DNA of 64,000 nt, from the NCBI GenBank assembly GCA_013399305.1, contig VXAI01000274.1:250341-314340 (forward strand), written 5' to 3'. Below, in pieces: positions 1 through 11,556 of this stretch. The notes below the pieces were generated by a model. That model had not been told where the DNA came from and searched no databases. It saw nothing but the letters and a program-made list of their open reading frames with translations. The DNA comes from Rostratula benghalensis (Eukaryota; Chordata; Aves; Charadriiformes; Rostratulidae). The stretch's first letter is position 1. Each line of letters opens with the position of its first letter. Both the position numbers and the translations under genes were made by a program.

Positions 1-784
1 AGAAACTTACTTCTCGCTACTTTTCATCTAGAGAGATGTAAAACTCCTAAACTAGGTGGGGAAGGCTGTATACAAAGCTTCAAAAAAACATTTGAAAATA
101 AATAAGCGGGCACACATAAAGTCTGTTCCACAGATGAGGAAATGGTGCTTTTTCACTGTGACCTTGACGTAAACAGCAGCTTTTGGCGAAACTCTTTGTA
201 GCTGCTGTCACAAATGGAGTACCTGCTCTCATGCTGCAGTCATCTCCGACCTACTGACTGTTGCTGGAGTACATTCCTTGGAAGGACAGCAGCTTGTAAG
301 CTGGGAGACCGTTTTCCAGATGGTTTTAATGTTGTCAAAGAAAGCCAATAAAAACATAAAGTAAGAATGACTGAATCGGCTGTCCTATCGTAGATGTTCC
401 TAGAAATCTCTCTCTGGAGCTGAAATGAAAACTTGGAAGAGGTATTTTGGCCAAGTTAGATACAATGGAAACTCTCAGAAAGCTTTCAAAATTAGGGTTT
501 TTTCCACAATAATTATGAAAAAGAAAGATAAGTACTTCCCTGTGGCTGGCAGTCTAAGCAGCTAACAAAGCATATAAAAGGGAAAAAAATCCCTAGCCAG
601 AGAATAGTTTCTGGGGATCAGTGGATGCTTCAGCTGTGCTCTGACAGGGTCCTCTAGAAAAAAAAGCTCACATCTGTGCAATTTTAATGCAGCATTTAGA
701 AGGCTCCAGTTTACTATGATATTTGGAAAATGCTTTTTAAAATCTTAAGCATTTCCCACAAACAAACAATAAATGACATGAAAC
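1..784. other. AT-rich sequence, nothing recognised
   Basis: No ORF or repeat family is recognised here. The stretch lies directly upstream of the recognisable part of a Ty3/gypsy relic on the + strand, so it may contain its more decayed upstream reverse transcriptase. I searched by eye for the aspartate-pair catalytic box of the polymerase and did not find it. Confidence 0.4.
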
Positions 785-1165
785 CATGAGGAGAAGATGA
801 GGAGAAAAAGAATAGAAAAATGTGGCAATCATTGACTCTGGTAAACTCCTGGAAGGGATTCAAATTAGGAAGTTGAAGTGCGGAAGACAAAAATGTGAGT
901 TCAAGGTTAAAGAAATAACCAATCTAGGAAAATGTAGCAGGGAAATAAAAAAACTTTGCAGAGGATACAAATAGTTCTGATTACTAATATGTCCCCACAC
1001 ATACAAAAGAAGACACACATAAACCTAAAGAAAAGGCATATTTTGTCGGGGAGGTTATATTCAAAGAGCTCTAAAGCATTTAAGCTGCTATCTGAAGGTC
1101 TTTAGTGTGTAAAAATGCATAATGGGCATGGAGTGGTAATCACAACAGGGACTTCCTGAATCTCA
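785..1165 (+). pseudogene. Gypsy reverse transcriptase C-terminal remnant
   Basis: Codons 867-929 read as a lysine-rich stretch ending KCEFKVKEITNLG, which corresponds to the KCxF....VxYLGH block that follows the catalytic box in Ty3/gypsy reverse transcriptases. Codons 980-1012 read ITNMSPHIQKK, matching the 'I.NMPPP..KK.L..FLG' block about 20 residues later. A weak continuation (MEW followed by a stop) near 1128-1142 resembles the thumb/connection region. The catalytic aspartates themselves are not found. Stops and frame changes show the copy is long dead. Confidence 0.7.
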
Positions 1166-1170
1166 AATAG

Positions 1171-1556
1171 TTGATAAAGAAGGAACCTGTCCTCAGAGTG
1201 TATGATAATAAGCACCAAACAGAGCTGGCAGTTGACGCTTCTAAGCAAGGCCTTGGGGCAACACTTTTAACAAGGAGTGGTGATCACTGGAGACCTATGG
1301 CATATGCTTCTGGAGACCTAACTGGAACAGCATGTACAAAAAGAATTGGAGGCTCTGTCTTTAGTCCATGCATGCAAAAAATGTTCATTGTTTTTATATG
1401 GAATGCCAGTGCAGGCAGGAACTGATCACAAGCCATTAGTGGCAATTGCTGAAAAGGGCTTTGCAGGCAGATCTCCTAGATTGCAAAGTCTGGTATGATT
1501 TACAACTCAAATCTGCAAAAGACTTACATAGAGCAGATATTCTGTCCAGAGCTTTT
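1171..1556 (+). pseudogene. Gypsy RNase H domain remnant
   Basis: An open frame from 1171 to 1425 contains EPVLRVYD, then LAVDAS (1231-1242 encodes VDAS, including the first RNase H catalytic aspartate), then GLGATLL and MAYAS (1297-1311). This is the standard beginning of a Ty3/gypsy RNase H. The reading then shifts frame to TDHKPL (1421-1438) and RLQ (1478 onward), and shifts again to WYDLQLKSAKDLHRADILSR (from 1491), which is the family's 'YD...PGK....ADxLSR' end of RNase H. At least two frame changes are therefore visible in under 400 bp. The best preserved part of the element is here. Confidence 0.82.
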
Positions 1557-2080
1557 AACAGAACCGAAGCAGTACGGATATAGAGTCTCATGTGCATGCA
1601 AAACTTGTTAGGAAATATTTTTCTCCTCAGACAGGATGTCACTGTGGAGACCTGTCACTGCAGAAAGCCAAAATACTAGGTAAAACATTTCACAAGTTAA
1701 TATATTCTATGAGTCTGACTAACTGGACAGCACTTACTGGTCCTAACACTATTTTAAAAGCGTATTTTTTAGAATACAGCATATATTTTCAGAGCATGCG
1801 ACACCCTTTCCCAAAACTTCAGTTTTGATGCTGGTAGACAGAATGCGTGCATGATATCTGTATATGAAGAAAATGCAAAATATATTATATTATATATAAA
1901 TATTAAATATGGATCAATGTGGGAAAAATAGTCAAACCATGAAAAAAACAGTGAATTTCAAAAATGTTGGTAAATTTTTAAAAAACAATTATATTAATCC
2001 CAGAAACTTGACATTCACACTCCACAGCTAAAAAAAAAATATTTATGTTTGCTTGAAAAAGAAATGTCATAGTTTTTTCT
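1557..2080 (+). other. Expected integrase zinc-finger region, unresolved
   Basis: By position this interval should encode the RNase H to integrase linker and the HHCC zinc-binding domain of the gypsy element. A short open frame (1592-1828) contains CHCGD but no convincing HHCC spacing. The stretch 1865-2040 is very AT-rich, with short TA/TAT runs. I cannot assign a domain. Confidence 0.35.
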
Positions 2081-2330
2081 TATCATTATTCCTGGTATCC
2101 AGAAAGAACTTTGCTGCAGAAGTCACCTGTTGAACGTGTGATCTCAAATACAAAGATGTTGTTTGTCTGCCATGGCACACGACCTCCATGATTGTGTCAG
2201 ATAATGGACCACAATTTGATTAGTAGGAATTTAAATATTTTCTAAAGAAGTTTTAAACACTTCTGATTTGGGATATCCACATTCTGATGGTAGTGTGGGA
2301 AGACCACTTAAGCGATCTGTTAAGTCCTAA
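2081..2330 (+). pseudogene. Gypsy integrase catalytic-core remnant
   Basis: From 2081 the + strand reads YHYSWYPER..., matching the 'DYYSRYPE' region of retrotransposon integrases, followed by a K..F..HG.. stretch. After a frame change, 2188-2220 reads MIVSDNGPQFD, a near-perfect copy of the 'VSDNGPQF' block that carries the second catalytic aspartate of the DDE triad. Two adjacent stop codons follow at 2221-2226, then EFKYFLKKF. A further frame change leads to YPHSDG (2272-2289), matching the 'P.YPQSNG' block. The region of the catalytic glutamate reads VGRPLKR, where the family has a glutamate-arginine pair, so that residue appears lost. Confidence 0.8.
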
Positions 2331-2863
2331 TCACATGGCATTTAAGAATTCTTTAATGCCAGAGCAGTGCTCTGGATACTGAAGCATGTTCACCAGCACA
2401 CTTGGATTAAGACTGACCACCGGTGTAGTTGATGTAGATGTGAGGGATGTGTAACTGCTGTGACAAAATCAAATCGAGAATGTACTGTATTAACAAGTGG
2501 CAGGAACAAAATCTTTGCAATCCAAGACAGCTAGATTTCATTTAATGGAAATACATTTAATGGCACAAAGACTGCTATCCCGAGGAGTTCCTCCTCTCTG
2601 ATGAGGCAATTACTGAGCAAGCATGGATCTGCTGGATAAAGAGAAGGCATTGGACCTTATTCCTTGGTGGGAAGAGGTGGACACCAAATTTAAAAGCAAG
2701 TAAAAAGGAGTCCTTAAGCTAGATAGCATTGATGGAACAGACTCAACGGAGAGGATAAACCCATGGCATGTCTCAAAAAGGCATGAACCAAAGGAGGCCA
2801 GCACAGATTCTGTGGATGTATGTGTTGTACATTAAGTAGCCACTTTCTTTTTTGTTTTGCTTT
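2331..2863 (+). other. Probable degraded integrase C-terminus of the gypsy relic
   Basis: No individual motif is certain. The interval lies between the integrase core and a purine-rich tract, where the integrase C-terminal domain would be expected. It carries no other recognisable feature. Confidence 0.35.
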
Positions 2864-2918
2864 GGAAGGGAGAAAAAATGAAGGTAACTGATTCTTGATG
2901 AATTTAGAGTGTAACATG
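2864..2918 (+). other. Candidate polypurine tract and start of a 3' LTR
   Basis: The stretch 2864-2884 is almost all purine (one T at 2879). A TGTAACATG sequence at 2910-2918 begins with the TG expected at an LTR edge. Distance and order relative to the integrase core fit a 3' LTR start. However, the purine tract and the TG are 25 bp apart, whereas a functional tract normally abuts the LTR. No matching 5' LTR is visible in the window. Confidence 0.2.
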
Positions 2919-5744
2919 CCCTAGGGGGCTGTGATTGGGAGTAGCAGTTATCTGCCTACAAGCTAAGAGAGAAAGTGAAAGAGGCAGAGACAGCCTCATG
3001 TCAATAATCTTAGAAAACACCCATGACATGATAAGCTCTGACACCAAGTGGCTATGCACATACTGCTATAATTATGCCTGTTAATCTGCAATGAGATTAT
3101 TAATAGTAAGAATAACTAACACTAGGAATGTGTTTTTCAGGTTTACACTGGACAGAAGGGTATCAAAACAACATTGATCTTCTTGGTGGTAGAAGATAAA
3201 AATCTTCCTTGGACTTCAGCTGACGTGTGATTAGGAAATCTGGAGCAAGCAGATTTGCAAAAATGGACTTGACGTTCTGAGAGAAGAGAGAGGGCGTAGA
3301 ACAAAGAGATCAAAATATACTTCAAGAAAGGTCAGTTTTGAGGGAAAGTGAGAGAAATGGTGGGGATTTTTATGTCGATCTGTGCTGGGCTGAAATCCAG
3401 CAAAGTTAAAACTGCAGGTCCTTGAGAAATGGCAAGGACGTAACTAAAAGCAACTCGAGTGGCCTTTTGTGTTTTGGAGCAACTGTTGCGAGGTGGGAAG
3501 GCATTAGTAATCCGTCCCCATAGCTTTCTTTTTATCTTTGGGAAACTTGTAGAAGGCAGCAGTCTGGATGCATCTCTAGGGACAGCTTAACTTTCGCAAT
3601 GAACAGTTTAACAGAAGTGACAGCCTAGGTAAAATAGTGGGGGAAAATAAACCCAGAAAGGAAAGTGTCTGCATTCTGTGGGTGGGAAAGAACACAGAAT
3701 TTTCCCAGTGACTGTGATTGTCCCTTTTAGCCATGAAATGTCTGCAGTCATGGGTGTTTTGCCTTCAAATCAATGGATTTTGCTCTTTTGTCAGGCAGGT
3801 TTTAACCTCCTAGTGTTAGTGGCATTGCTTCTGATTTACAGAAATGTACAAATACAGAAGAGGCACTTTACTGACTCACTCCTGACTGATAATGTAGAAA
3901 AGCACTCTATATCATGGTCACCAAAGAGAAGAAGAGTATTTTAGCAATATTGCTTTTTCTCTAAATTACAGCAAATAAGAATGACCACAGCTTCTTGTAT
4001 AGGTATTGCACATTTATTAATTAATTTTTTTTTTAAAAAATCGTTATTTTATGCCTTGGGGTGCAATTTATAATTTCTAATCAGAGGAGGGAAAAATAAA
4101 GGGAATTTATTAGGAGTTGCTTGTTGGAGCTAAGAAAACTTTTCATATGGAGATGATATAGCAGTGCTGGGAAATGTTCAGTAACTCAACAGAAATCCTG
4201 GACTGTCGCTGTGCATGGAGTTCTGTGTATAAGTGATGTAGTGTGTGTGTGCACATACATATATAGATGTATCTGTGTACATATTTATTTTGCTTTACCT
4301 GTATTACTCTTCTGTTTTGTATAATTAAATGGAAGTAGCACACCCTATGTGGTATTTCCTGAGAAAGCCTACAAACAGGGTAGGCAAACTTCAGGGCTAT
4401 TGTGTTTCAAGCGACAGGTTAATGTCCATTCCTTTCTGCCATAGTTTTCAGTTTCTTCATGTGTTTTAATGACATCCTACCTTTTAGAACTAGTTTCACC
4501 TATATGAGATGCTAGATTAAGCCTCAGTGCTTGCAGTCATGCTTCTTTGACCAAGGTGGATCTCCTCATCATAATCAAATATTTTGCAGGCCTTTTTCCA
4601 GGCGAGGGAAGTGGACACATCTGTTCCTCACACGCAAAAGTACTATTTCTTGCTCCAGTACTGGGATCTATGAAAAGCAACTCTCACTGTGAAAAATAGT
4701 ACAGTGAGAAAATGGTTCATTGTTTCTTAATTTTTGAGCCCAGAAGAGGTACAAAGGTACCACAAAGCAAAGAGAAAATGGCAACATACACTTCCATGCC
4801 CCTTTCTTCTGAATGTGGCAGACAAACCTTTTAACTCTCATCTACAATTCAATTCCAACCCCCACCTGAAAATTTAAAAAGCATAATCCAGTGATGGAAG
4901 GGGATTAGAAACACACCTGTGTCCTTGTTGCTAAAAGATATATGAAAAGGCTGTATTTAGCATCTTTCTGCTTCCTGTGATGTACCTGGCAGGCTCTAAA
5001 CAGTAAGGAAAGAAGAGGAAAACAGAAGCCTTCCTTGGAGCCTTTATGTGTGTCTTTCTCCTGTCCACAGAGCAGCTCTCTCTGCATGCTAACTAATGCC
5101 ACAAAAGAGGTGGGGGCTCTGTAAAGATCATTCTGGTTTCTATTGTTCTCCGTAGTCACAGGAAAATGAACACAGCCTCTCAAAAAGTTCCCTCCCACGG
5201 GACGATACTCAAGGAGAGAAAATTGCTATGAATTTGCCCTCTACTTCAGACACTTACTTGCTCACACAGTTCTAAAGTTGTCAAATGTATTTATACATAT
5301 AAAATAGCAACTGTTTGATAGTGCCTTTCATCCCCTGGGACAAGATCATCTGCATATTGCCGACGGGGCTTTAGGCACCGCGTAGGCACGAGCGTTACAT
5401 GACAACAGCTGGCACATCCATCTAGCACAGGACTCGAGCAGGCTACTCCACATGTGACAGGAGGGATTCAGAGGGAGTTACAACTTGATGGCCAAGGAAC
5501 AAGTGAGCTGAACTGCTCTGCAGATGTTATGGTCTGAGGCGTTCAGGGAGCAGCTGCACCCTGCTCTGGATTCTGTGACTGGCTCCTAGAAAGCCAGCGC
5601 AGCAGTGTCTGTCTTTCTAAGAGAAGTAAGTGCAAAAAAATCACCTTTGCATTTCGTTCCAAGTGACCAGAGAAAGGAGACAGTTAATTTTCTGTCCATC
5701 ATTCTTTTTCTTTATTTCTCTGAAACTGACATAATGAAACTGGT
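2919..5744. other. Intergenic sequence, no gene recognised
   Basis: The first few hundred bases could be the LTR of the gypsy relic. An 88-codon open frame at 3678-3944 (+) includes a hydrophobic stretch (ILLFCQAGFNLLVLVALLLI), but it has no recognised homology and is probably a chance frame. A short (GT)n run lies at 4241-4251. Nothing else was identified. Confidence 0.5.
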
Positions 5745-6298
5745 ATATCCCTCTACTCCACGCTCGTGAGACCTCACCTAGTGTACTGTGCCCAGCTCTG
5801 GAGTCCTCAACATAGAAATGACATGGAACTGTTGAAATGGGTCCAGCAGAGGGTCATGATGATGATGAGAGGACTGGAGCACCTCTCCTATGAAGACAGG
5901 CTGAGAGAGCTGGGGTTGTTCAGCCTGGAGAAGAGAAGGCTGCAGGGAGACCTTAGAGCAGCCTTCCAGTATCTGAAGGGAGCCCACAAGAGAGCTGGAG
6001 AGGGACTCTGTGTCAGGAAGTGTAGTGACAGGATGAGGGATAATGGTTTTCAATGGAAAGAGGAGGGATTTGGATTAGATACCACAAAGAAATTCTTTGC
6101 TGTGAGGGTGGTGAAGCACTGGAACAGGGTACCCAGGGAAGTTTTGGATGCTCCATCCCTGGAAATGTTTAAGGCCAGGCTGGATGGGAGTTTGAGTAAC
6201 CTGATCTGGTGGGAGGTGTCCCTGCCCATGGCCGGGGGGGTTGGAACTGGATGATCTTTAAGGTCCCTTCCAACTCTAACTATTCTGTGATTCTATGT
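5745..6298 (+). mobile_element. CR1 LINE, 5'-truncated 3' end
   Basis: The sequence matches the last ~0.55 kb of the avian CR1 retrotransposon. It runs through the C-terminal part of ORF2 and the short 3' untranslated tail (AAGGTCCCTTCCAACTCTAA), ending in the CR1 octamer-type terminus (ATTCTGTGATTCTATG, 6281-6296). CR1 copies are normally 5'-truncated like this. Its sequence is close to the second sense copy at 21.3-22.9 kb, so the two belong to the same or sister subfamilies. Confidence 0.95.
5766..6254 (+). pseudogene. CR1 ORF2 C-terminal fragment (open)
   Basis: A 162-codon open frame encodes the C-terminal region of the CR1 ORF2 protein, downstream of the reverse transcriptase domain. 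Visible family blocks include [43 protein letters not shown], and FAVRVVKHWNRVPREV. No frameshift or stop is present over these ~490 bp, which suggests moderate age. Without the endonuclease and reverse transcriptase it is not functional. The ATG at 5766 is an internal residue rather than a real start. Confidence 0.9.
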
Positions 6299-9179
6299 TC
6301 TTAGAAACTGTCTGGGCAAAGAAACACCACTAAGAAGTACAATTTGATGAGATGGGGGAAAGAGAGAAATTATGTTTCTAGATATTTGCAAAAAGCTCTG
6401 CCCCTTCCTGTTGCCATTATGGCCTGACACATCTCATTTCTCTCCAAAGCCACAGGCAAGCTCTGTAGGAGGACTCACTAAGCATGATGCTTTTTGTGTC
6501 ACACCTATCTGGTAGGGACCCTGCCACCATGGGGAATGCAATCCATGGGCTCCTGGTTCTGCTCATGTTCTTGAGAGAGGTCCGCTAAAGAGGCCAGTTC
6601 AGGAGATAGCCCTGGCACTAATCACATGACATCCCAGGGGTGGCTGGACAGTAACTTTCCTTTTAAATGCAACAGGAAGCTGAATGTCTCCATATGATAT
6701 TATCAGGGATCAGAGTCCTTCGTAATTCTAAGTTATCATACCTTAGTTCATTTTAGTGTTGCTACCATGATTTTCAGCAGAAATTTCAGTCTTGAAAAGT
6801 ATTTTCTTTTATTTGGATCAAGGCTAAAATAAAATATTTTTTTGTGCCTCAGACCATGCCTTGAAGAAATGTGAAGGAAATAAAGAGGAAAAGCTGGATT
6901 GTAGGATTCTACAAAGGATAAATTTCACCCAGTGAAAAAAATTAAAACCCAAGACTACACAATAAAGCAAACACCTGCACAACAAAGTGTACTGAAGAAG
7001 GCCATATAAAACAGCACCAAGTACATCACTGAAGGCCAAAAAGAGAAGCAGAAACCTCAGCCATAACTGGCAGCAAAGAAAAGACTGTTAACCACATGGA
7101 GATCTGTCTTTGGGCACTGCCAAATTGAAAACTGAATGGAACACAATTTTGAAGGTTATAGCTGGAGAGATGAATAGAGGCATGGGAGAAGCTTTTTCAA
7201 GGACTTACTAAGGAAATGGGATTATAATTAGAAAAGGAAATGGAATCAAGAGAAGATTTCTAAAACGTGAACAGAAAAGGCTTTTGTAAATAGTAAAAAC
7301 ACATGTTAAGAAGTCAAATTACCAACACAATGTTAGTGTGCATTCACTTGTAATTTTTAGCTTGCAAATGATAGAGAAGTACATTTTAAATCTAATTATT
7401 TGAAAATTTGTGTCCCTTTTACAGCTCTCTCAGAAGTGGTGAGTAAGATTCCATGCCTCCCATGAGAAAATGGAAATGATGTCTTGGCCTTTGAGTGCCC
7501 TGACCCAGCCCACATTACTGATGTGCTTAGTTCCACGTCTGCATTTCTCCACTGATTTCACTGATTTTAATATGAACACTGCCAAGACTGGAACAGTCAG
7601 AGAACACTGAGCTCTCTTTTAAGTTCAGGTTTCTCCCATAAAGACAGTTTAAAGAGAAGGAAACCTATCTGAGACTCTGATAAATGTATTTGTAATGAAA
7701 TACTATGCACATATTTCCTTAGACAACAGCCACTCAGAACACCAGCTGGCCCTGAAGGTCTAAATCGAGAGGTAATGGTTAGACGTCAGGGAAAACCACA
7801 GCTTCTGAGCAGTTCAAGATCTGGTCTTGCTTGAGATCTCCATCACACGGATAGCAGAGGGCCTTTCCTTCATGAAGCTTCCCAGGGGAAGAGGAAAGGA
7901 GACCACAGGGGACACCGAGGCTGAAATCCTCACTGTCATTTGGGGTGCAATAGAGCCCTCAGCCAGCCCTGTCCAATGTGAGCCTTGAGTTGATACACAA
8001 GTTCCTCCTCATCTGTGATGAAGACCAGCATCTTGGGGAATCAAAATCTGACCCTCACCTTTGTCTGTGTACCAGCCAGAAAAAAAGATAGCAAATGGGT
8101 TTCCATGGCTCTGTCCTGGTGGAATTTAGTGGTCTGTGGAGTCTGTGTGGGGTGCCTGCCATGGAACAAAAGCCAGCTTCAGGGGTCTTAAAGCTGGACA
8201 ATCACTGACTAAGGAAGTCATGGTGACTGTAATCCATGTTCCTGTGAAGACTGGGACCAGTACTGGTCATGAGAGTGTTTGTTATAGGCACAAAAAGCAA
8301 GCGGTAAAGGCAGGCAAACCCCATTGATAAAATCCCAAGAGCACATCCAGTTCATACTTGGTGAACTCCCATGGCCTCATCCCAAACTTGGTGCAACATT
8401 TCTTATCAGAGAGCAAATCAGTATTATTCACCCAGGTACATCTTGCAGAATCCTTTTCCCCAGGCAGACATAGAAACCTGTTGTTTCATTGCACAATGAA
8501 AAGGTGTCGGGAGAAGGGGATTTTATGCTTTCTGGCTTCAGCTGACATGTCTCCGTATCAGCTCACTGCAGATTACTAAGGTACACTTGGGATAAATTAA
8601 GCAACTGAAGTGAAGTGTGTAAACCCATCCACAGCAAACACATTGCCTTGTGGGGTGTATTCACAGAGAATATGATTATTGTTTGAGTTTAAAAAAAAAA
8701 AAAAGTGCTTTTTTATTTGCTATATCTTGCCTTTTGGGTGGGGGAAACTTCATAATCTGGTGAGTTGAACACAAGAGCAAATGTTGGGAGGTTTAGGATC
8801 TGTGTGGCCTTACCAATGGCCTATTTTGGGTATGTCTGCCCGTGAATGCTGACCTCGGCTGGCGGAATCAGAGCAGCTCTGAACAGGCTGCGTGTCTACA
8901 ATGTCTAGCGCTGTACCTTGCAGAGATACTAATTGGGTCCTGGAAGCAAGATAGGTATGGCAGCATGTTGCTGTGTCAAGCTAATTAGTGGTGCTTCTAA
9001 CGAGCGCAGGTGCAGTAGCAGGTTGACATGGCTCTGGTGCTTCCTGTTCAGAACTAGCCCGGCTGCCTCTGCCCAGGGCTCAGCACAACGGCATAGCTGT
9101 CACCTTTCTCACGCTGGGAAGCACCCTTAACCTCTCTGGGCAAAGCTTAGGTGGAAGATCTTGTTACATACGGATACGC
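6299..9179. other. Intergenic sequence, nothing recognised
   Basis: About 2.9 kb of ordinary AT-rich sequence with only short chance open frames. A 14-base A tract lies at 8691-8704. No repeat family, exon or RNA gene was recognised. Confidence 0.5.
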
Positions 9180-9320
9180 CATGCCTTAGATTCTCCATCT
9201 GTGAAGTTGGGCGTAATGAAACGCATCTGCCTTTGCAAATCCCTGAAAACCTACGAGGGAAAAGTGCTGTGTGATGTCAGTGTTAGGATATCTCTTAATT
9301 CTTATTCTTTATTATAATTC
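9180..9320 (-). mobile_element. MIR-like (CORE-SINE) relic, antisense
   Basis: Reading the + strand, 'TGCCTTAGATTCTCCATCTG' followed by a purine/GTAATGA segment, then 'AAAGTGCTGTGTGATGTCAG' and an ATTATAATT-type end, matches the reverse complement of the MIR SINE. That element has the core 'GATGGGGAAACTGAGGCA' and a tail of (AAT)n type. The copy is strongly diverged, as expected for a family that was active before birds and mammals separated. Confidence 0.6.
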
Positions 9321-10887
9321 TTTTGCTTGCTATATAACATATGTTCTGAGACAGAGGTCATGAATTTCAACTTGCCAAAAAAATCCCCAAAAGATGCAAG
9401 GTAGAAAAACGTCAGAAGGAGAAGTAAAAAACCACTGAGCACTGAACAAAGTATGAGCTGAGTTTGTATTATTTATACAGTTTTGTATTCAGCCTACTGC
9501 TGAGCACATGAAAGTTGAATATTCCCTGTGCTTTTGAATAGGGAAAAACTAACAGCAGAAACTGAAACAGGATGGTTGGAAGTGCAGGTGGGAGAATAAT
9601 TTATAATGGATAATTTATTCAACAAATTTTTCATCTTATCTCTTCACAAATTATTCTAAAACAGATTGCTGTTTTCTCAAATTCACTTGTTATGTGAAAT
9701 TATTTACTGAACAATTCTTTTAAGTTGTTTGTGAATTTAAATTGTAGAAAGTTGGTATGCTTTTGGTTTGACAAAAAGGCTCCACAGAGCATGGTTTAGT
9801 GAGCTGACTGGAGGGATGCTGCCTTCCCTGGTCCCCCTCTGCCTCCAGAGAGCTCCATGGTGGTTTGGGTCCTTCTTCAGTGGGGTGCCTTCCCAGAAAG
9901 GAGCTGATTCAGCATTTTTTTTTTGCACCAAGCCCAAATTCTGGACCATGTTGTTTCTTAATATTCTGCCAACCCGGGGGAAAAAATGCTTTTTTAAGCT
10001 TTCACGAGAGTGACCCCAAAACCATCCTGCCTGAAAGATTGTTTATTTTTCCTGCCATTTCATCTACTCTGACAGAAGTAAAACCTCTATATCCCCAGGC
10101 TGTGCCTTCCCAAAACTCTTCAGTCTTTTCAGCCACAGCCACACCACTCCTGTCACCCTTATCTCCCTCACTGACCCTTTACCCTTATCGGGCACCAGAT
10201 ACTGGCCTGATGGTCCCGGAGAAACCATTTGAATAAAAAGCTTTTCCTCCTTTTCAACTAAACTAGATTTGTTTCTTCCCTTATGCTACAATATGAGAAG
10301 AAGATGCTGTAGCGGAGGCACTAGCCATGTGGCTAGCCCACATGCCAGGTGGCTATTTTGTCACTGCGCCATCAACGCTTGTGTCCCCTTCCCCCCCAAA
10401 AAGAAGAACAGTTGTCCCTGTGCTGGCCTGAGGGTGAAGCTGATTTCCAGCCGTTGCAGGGAGGGGTAGGAAGGTGTTCCTGTGTACGCGCCATTAACGA
10501 TCCGTCTGCAGAACGTCCCAGTTAGCTGCTTTCCTTTGCGTAGGATGGTAAGAGATCAATTAGAGCAAGAAAGTTCACAGCCCACTTAAGAAGCAATATT
10601 CCCCTTTTATCTCATCTCCTTCTCAGGTTTCTACCCTTTTACAGCTGTGTGGCTGGTGTGCTAAATGCTAATGTGAAAGTACTTTATCCAGTGCCAAGCA
10701 GACATTCTTGTGGAAATGAATTCTCCCTTCTCACTTTCGTCTCCTACTTTCTCACCTCCCTACCCGGTTGATCAGACCGTCCCTTGGCATTTAGGGACAA
10801 TCCTTGAGGTACTTGGCCAGCTGCCCATGTCTGTGGGCAGCCTGATGCTTTACTTGCTCAGTTCAGAGCAGGTTTGCTGCAGTCTAC
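9321..10887. other. Intergenic sequence, nothing recognised
   Basis: Short overlapping open frames at 9737-10236 on both strands have no recognised similarity and no strong splice context. Pyrimidine-rich stretches near 10.1 kb account for the open reading. Confidence 0.5.
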
Positions 10888-10904
10888 TTTTTTTTTTTTT
10901 TTTT
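10888..10904. repeat. T17 homopolymer at gap edge
   Basis: Seventeen T residues run directly into the N block, suggesting that the assembly broke in a longer homopolymer or low-complexity tract. Confidence 0.95.
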
Positions 10905-11120
10905 NNNNNNNNNNNNNNNNNNNNNNNNNNNNNNNNNNNNNNNNNNNNNNNNNNNNNNNNNNNNNNNNNNNNNNNNNNNNNNNNNNNNNNNNNNNNNNNN
11001 NNNNNNNNNNNNNNNNNNNNNNNNNNNNNNNNNNNNNNNNNNNNNNNNNNNNNNNNNNNNNNNNNNNNNNNNNNNNNNNNNNNNNNNNNNNNNNNNNNNN
11101 NNNNNNNNNNNNNNNNNNNN
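10905..11120. other. Assembly gap (216 N)
   Basis: A run of 216 undetermined bases. Any open frame crossing it is meaningless. Confidence 0.99.
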
Positions 11121-11535
11121 CTCCTTTTTGTCATTCACATTTGTGATTTCCCTCTGCCCTTTTAAACTAGCTCTTCTTGGTGATTATTGGTCTAATTGTA
11201 TCTCGTCTATTTAGGTTCTTATGTTAAGCTCATCACTGCGGTGTCTGAACATCAGATCAATGCCATGTAATTACAGTCACACAGAGCACAATCAACAATT
11301 ATCAGTGATCACTTTTCAGATCTTGCAACAAAGAAACGCTGAGATGTTGCTGCAGGATTTCAGATTTCCAAATATTTGCACTTCTAATTAAGCAGATGGA
11401 AGACCTGCTGGTAATGAGAAAGCAGGTCTCAGAACTTCTTCCATAGCTAATTTCTGCCCAGACCAAAATAAATTATGCTGCAACAATTCTCTTCCAAGGT
11501 AAATAACACAACACACCACTTGGCAAAGCTCCTCA

Positions 11536-11556
11536 CAACAACAACAACAACAACAA
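11536..11556. repeat. (CAA)7 microsatellite
   Basis: Seven perfect CAA units followed by an A-rich run. The poly-valine in a reverse-strand frame here is just this repeat translated. Confidence 0.95.

Larger units (their letters stand above)
785..2909 (+). mobile_element. Decayed Ty3/gypsy-class LTR retrotransposon, internal pol region
   Basis: Three consecutive blocks on the + strand match the conserved order of a Ty3/gypsy pol: end of reverse transcriptase, RNase H, then integrase catalytic core. The spacing (about 1.5 kb from the RT tail to the integrase core) is what the family shows. The blocks are broken by frame changes and stop codons, so nothing can be translated as one protein. The motif flavour (TDHKPL, ADILSRAF, VSDNGPQF) is that of the Mag-like/Gmr-like metazoan gypsy lineages rather than a vertebrate retrovirus, which is an inference from short motifs. 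The 5' part of the element, including gag and protease, is not visible. The 3' boundary is only a guess. Confidence 0.8.
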
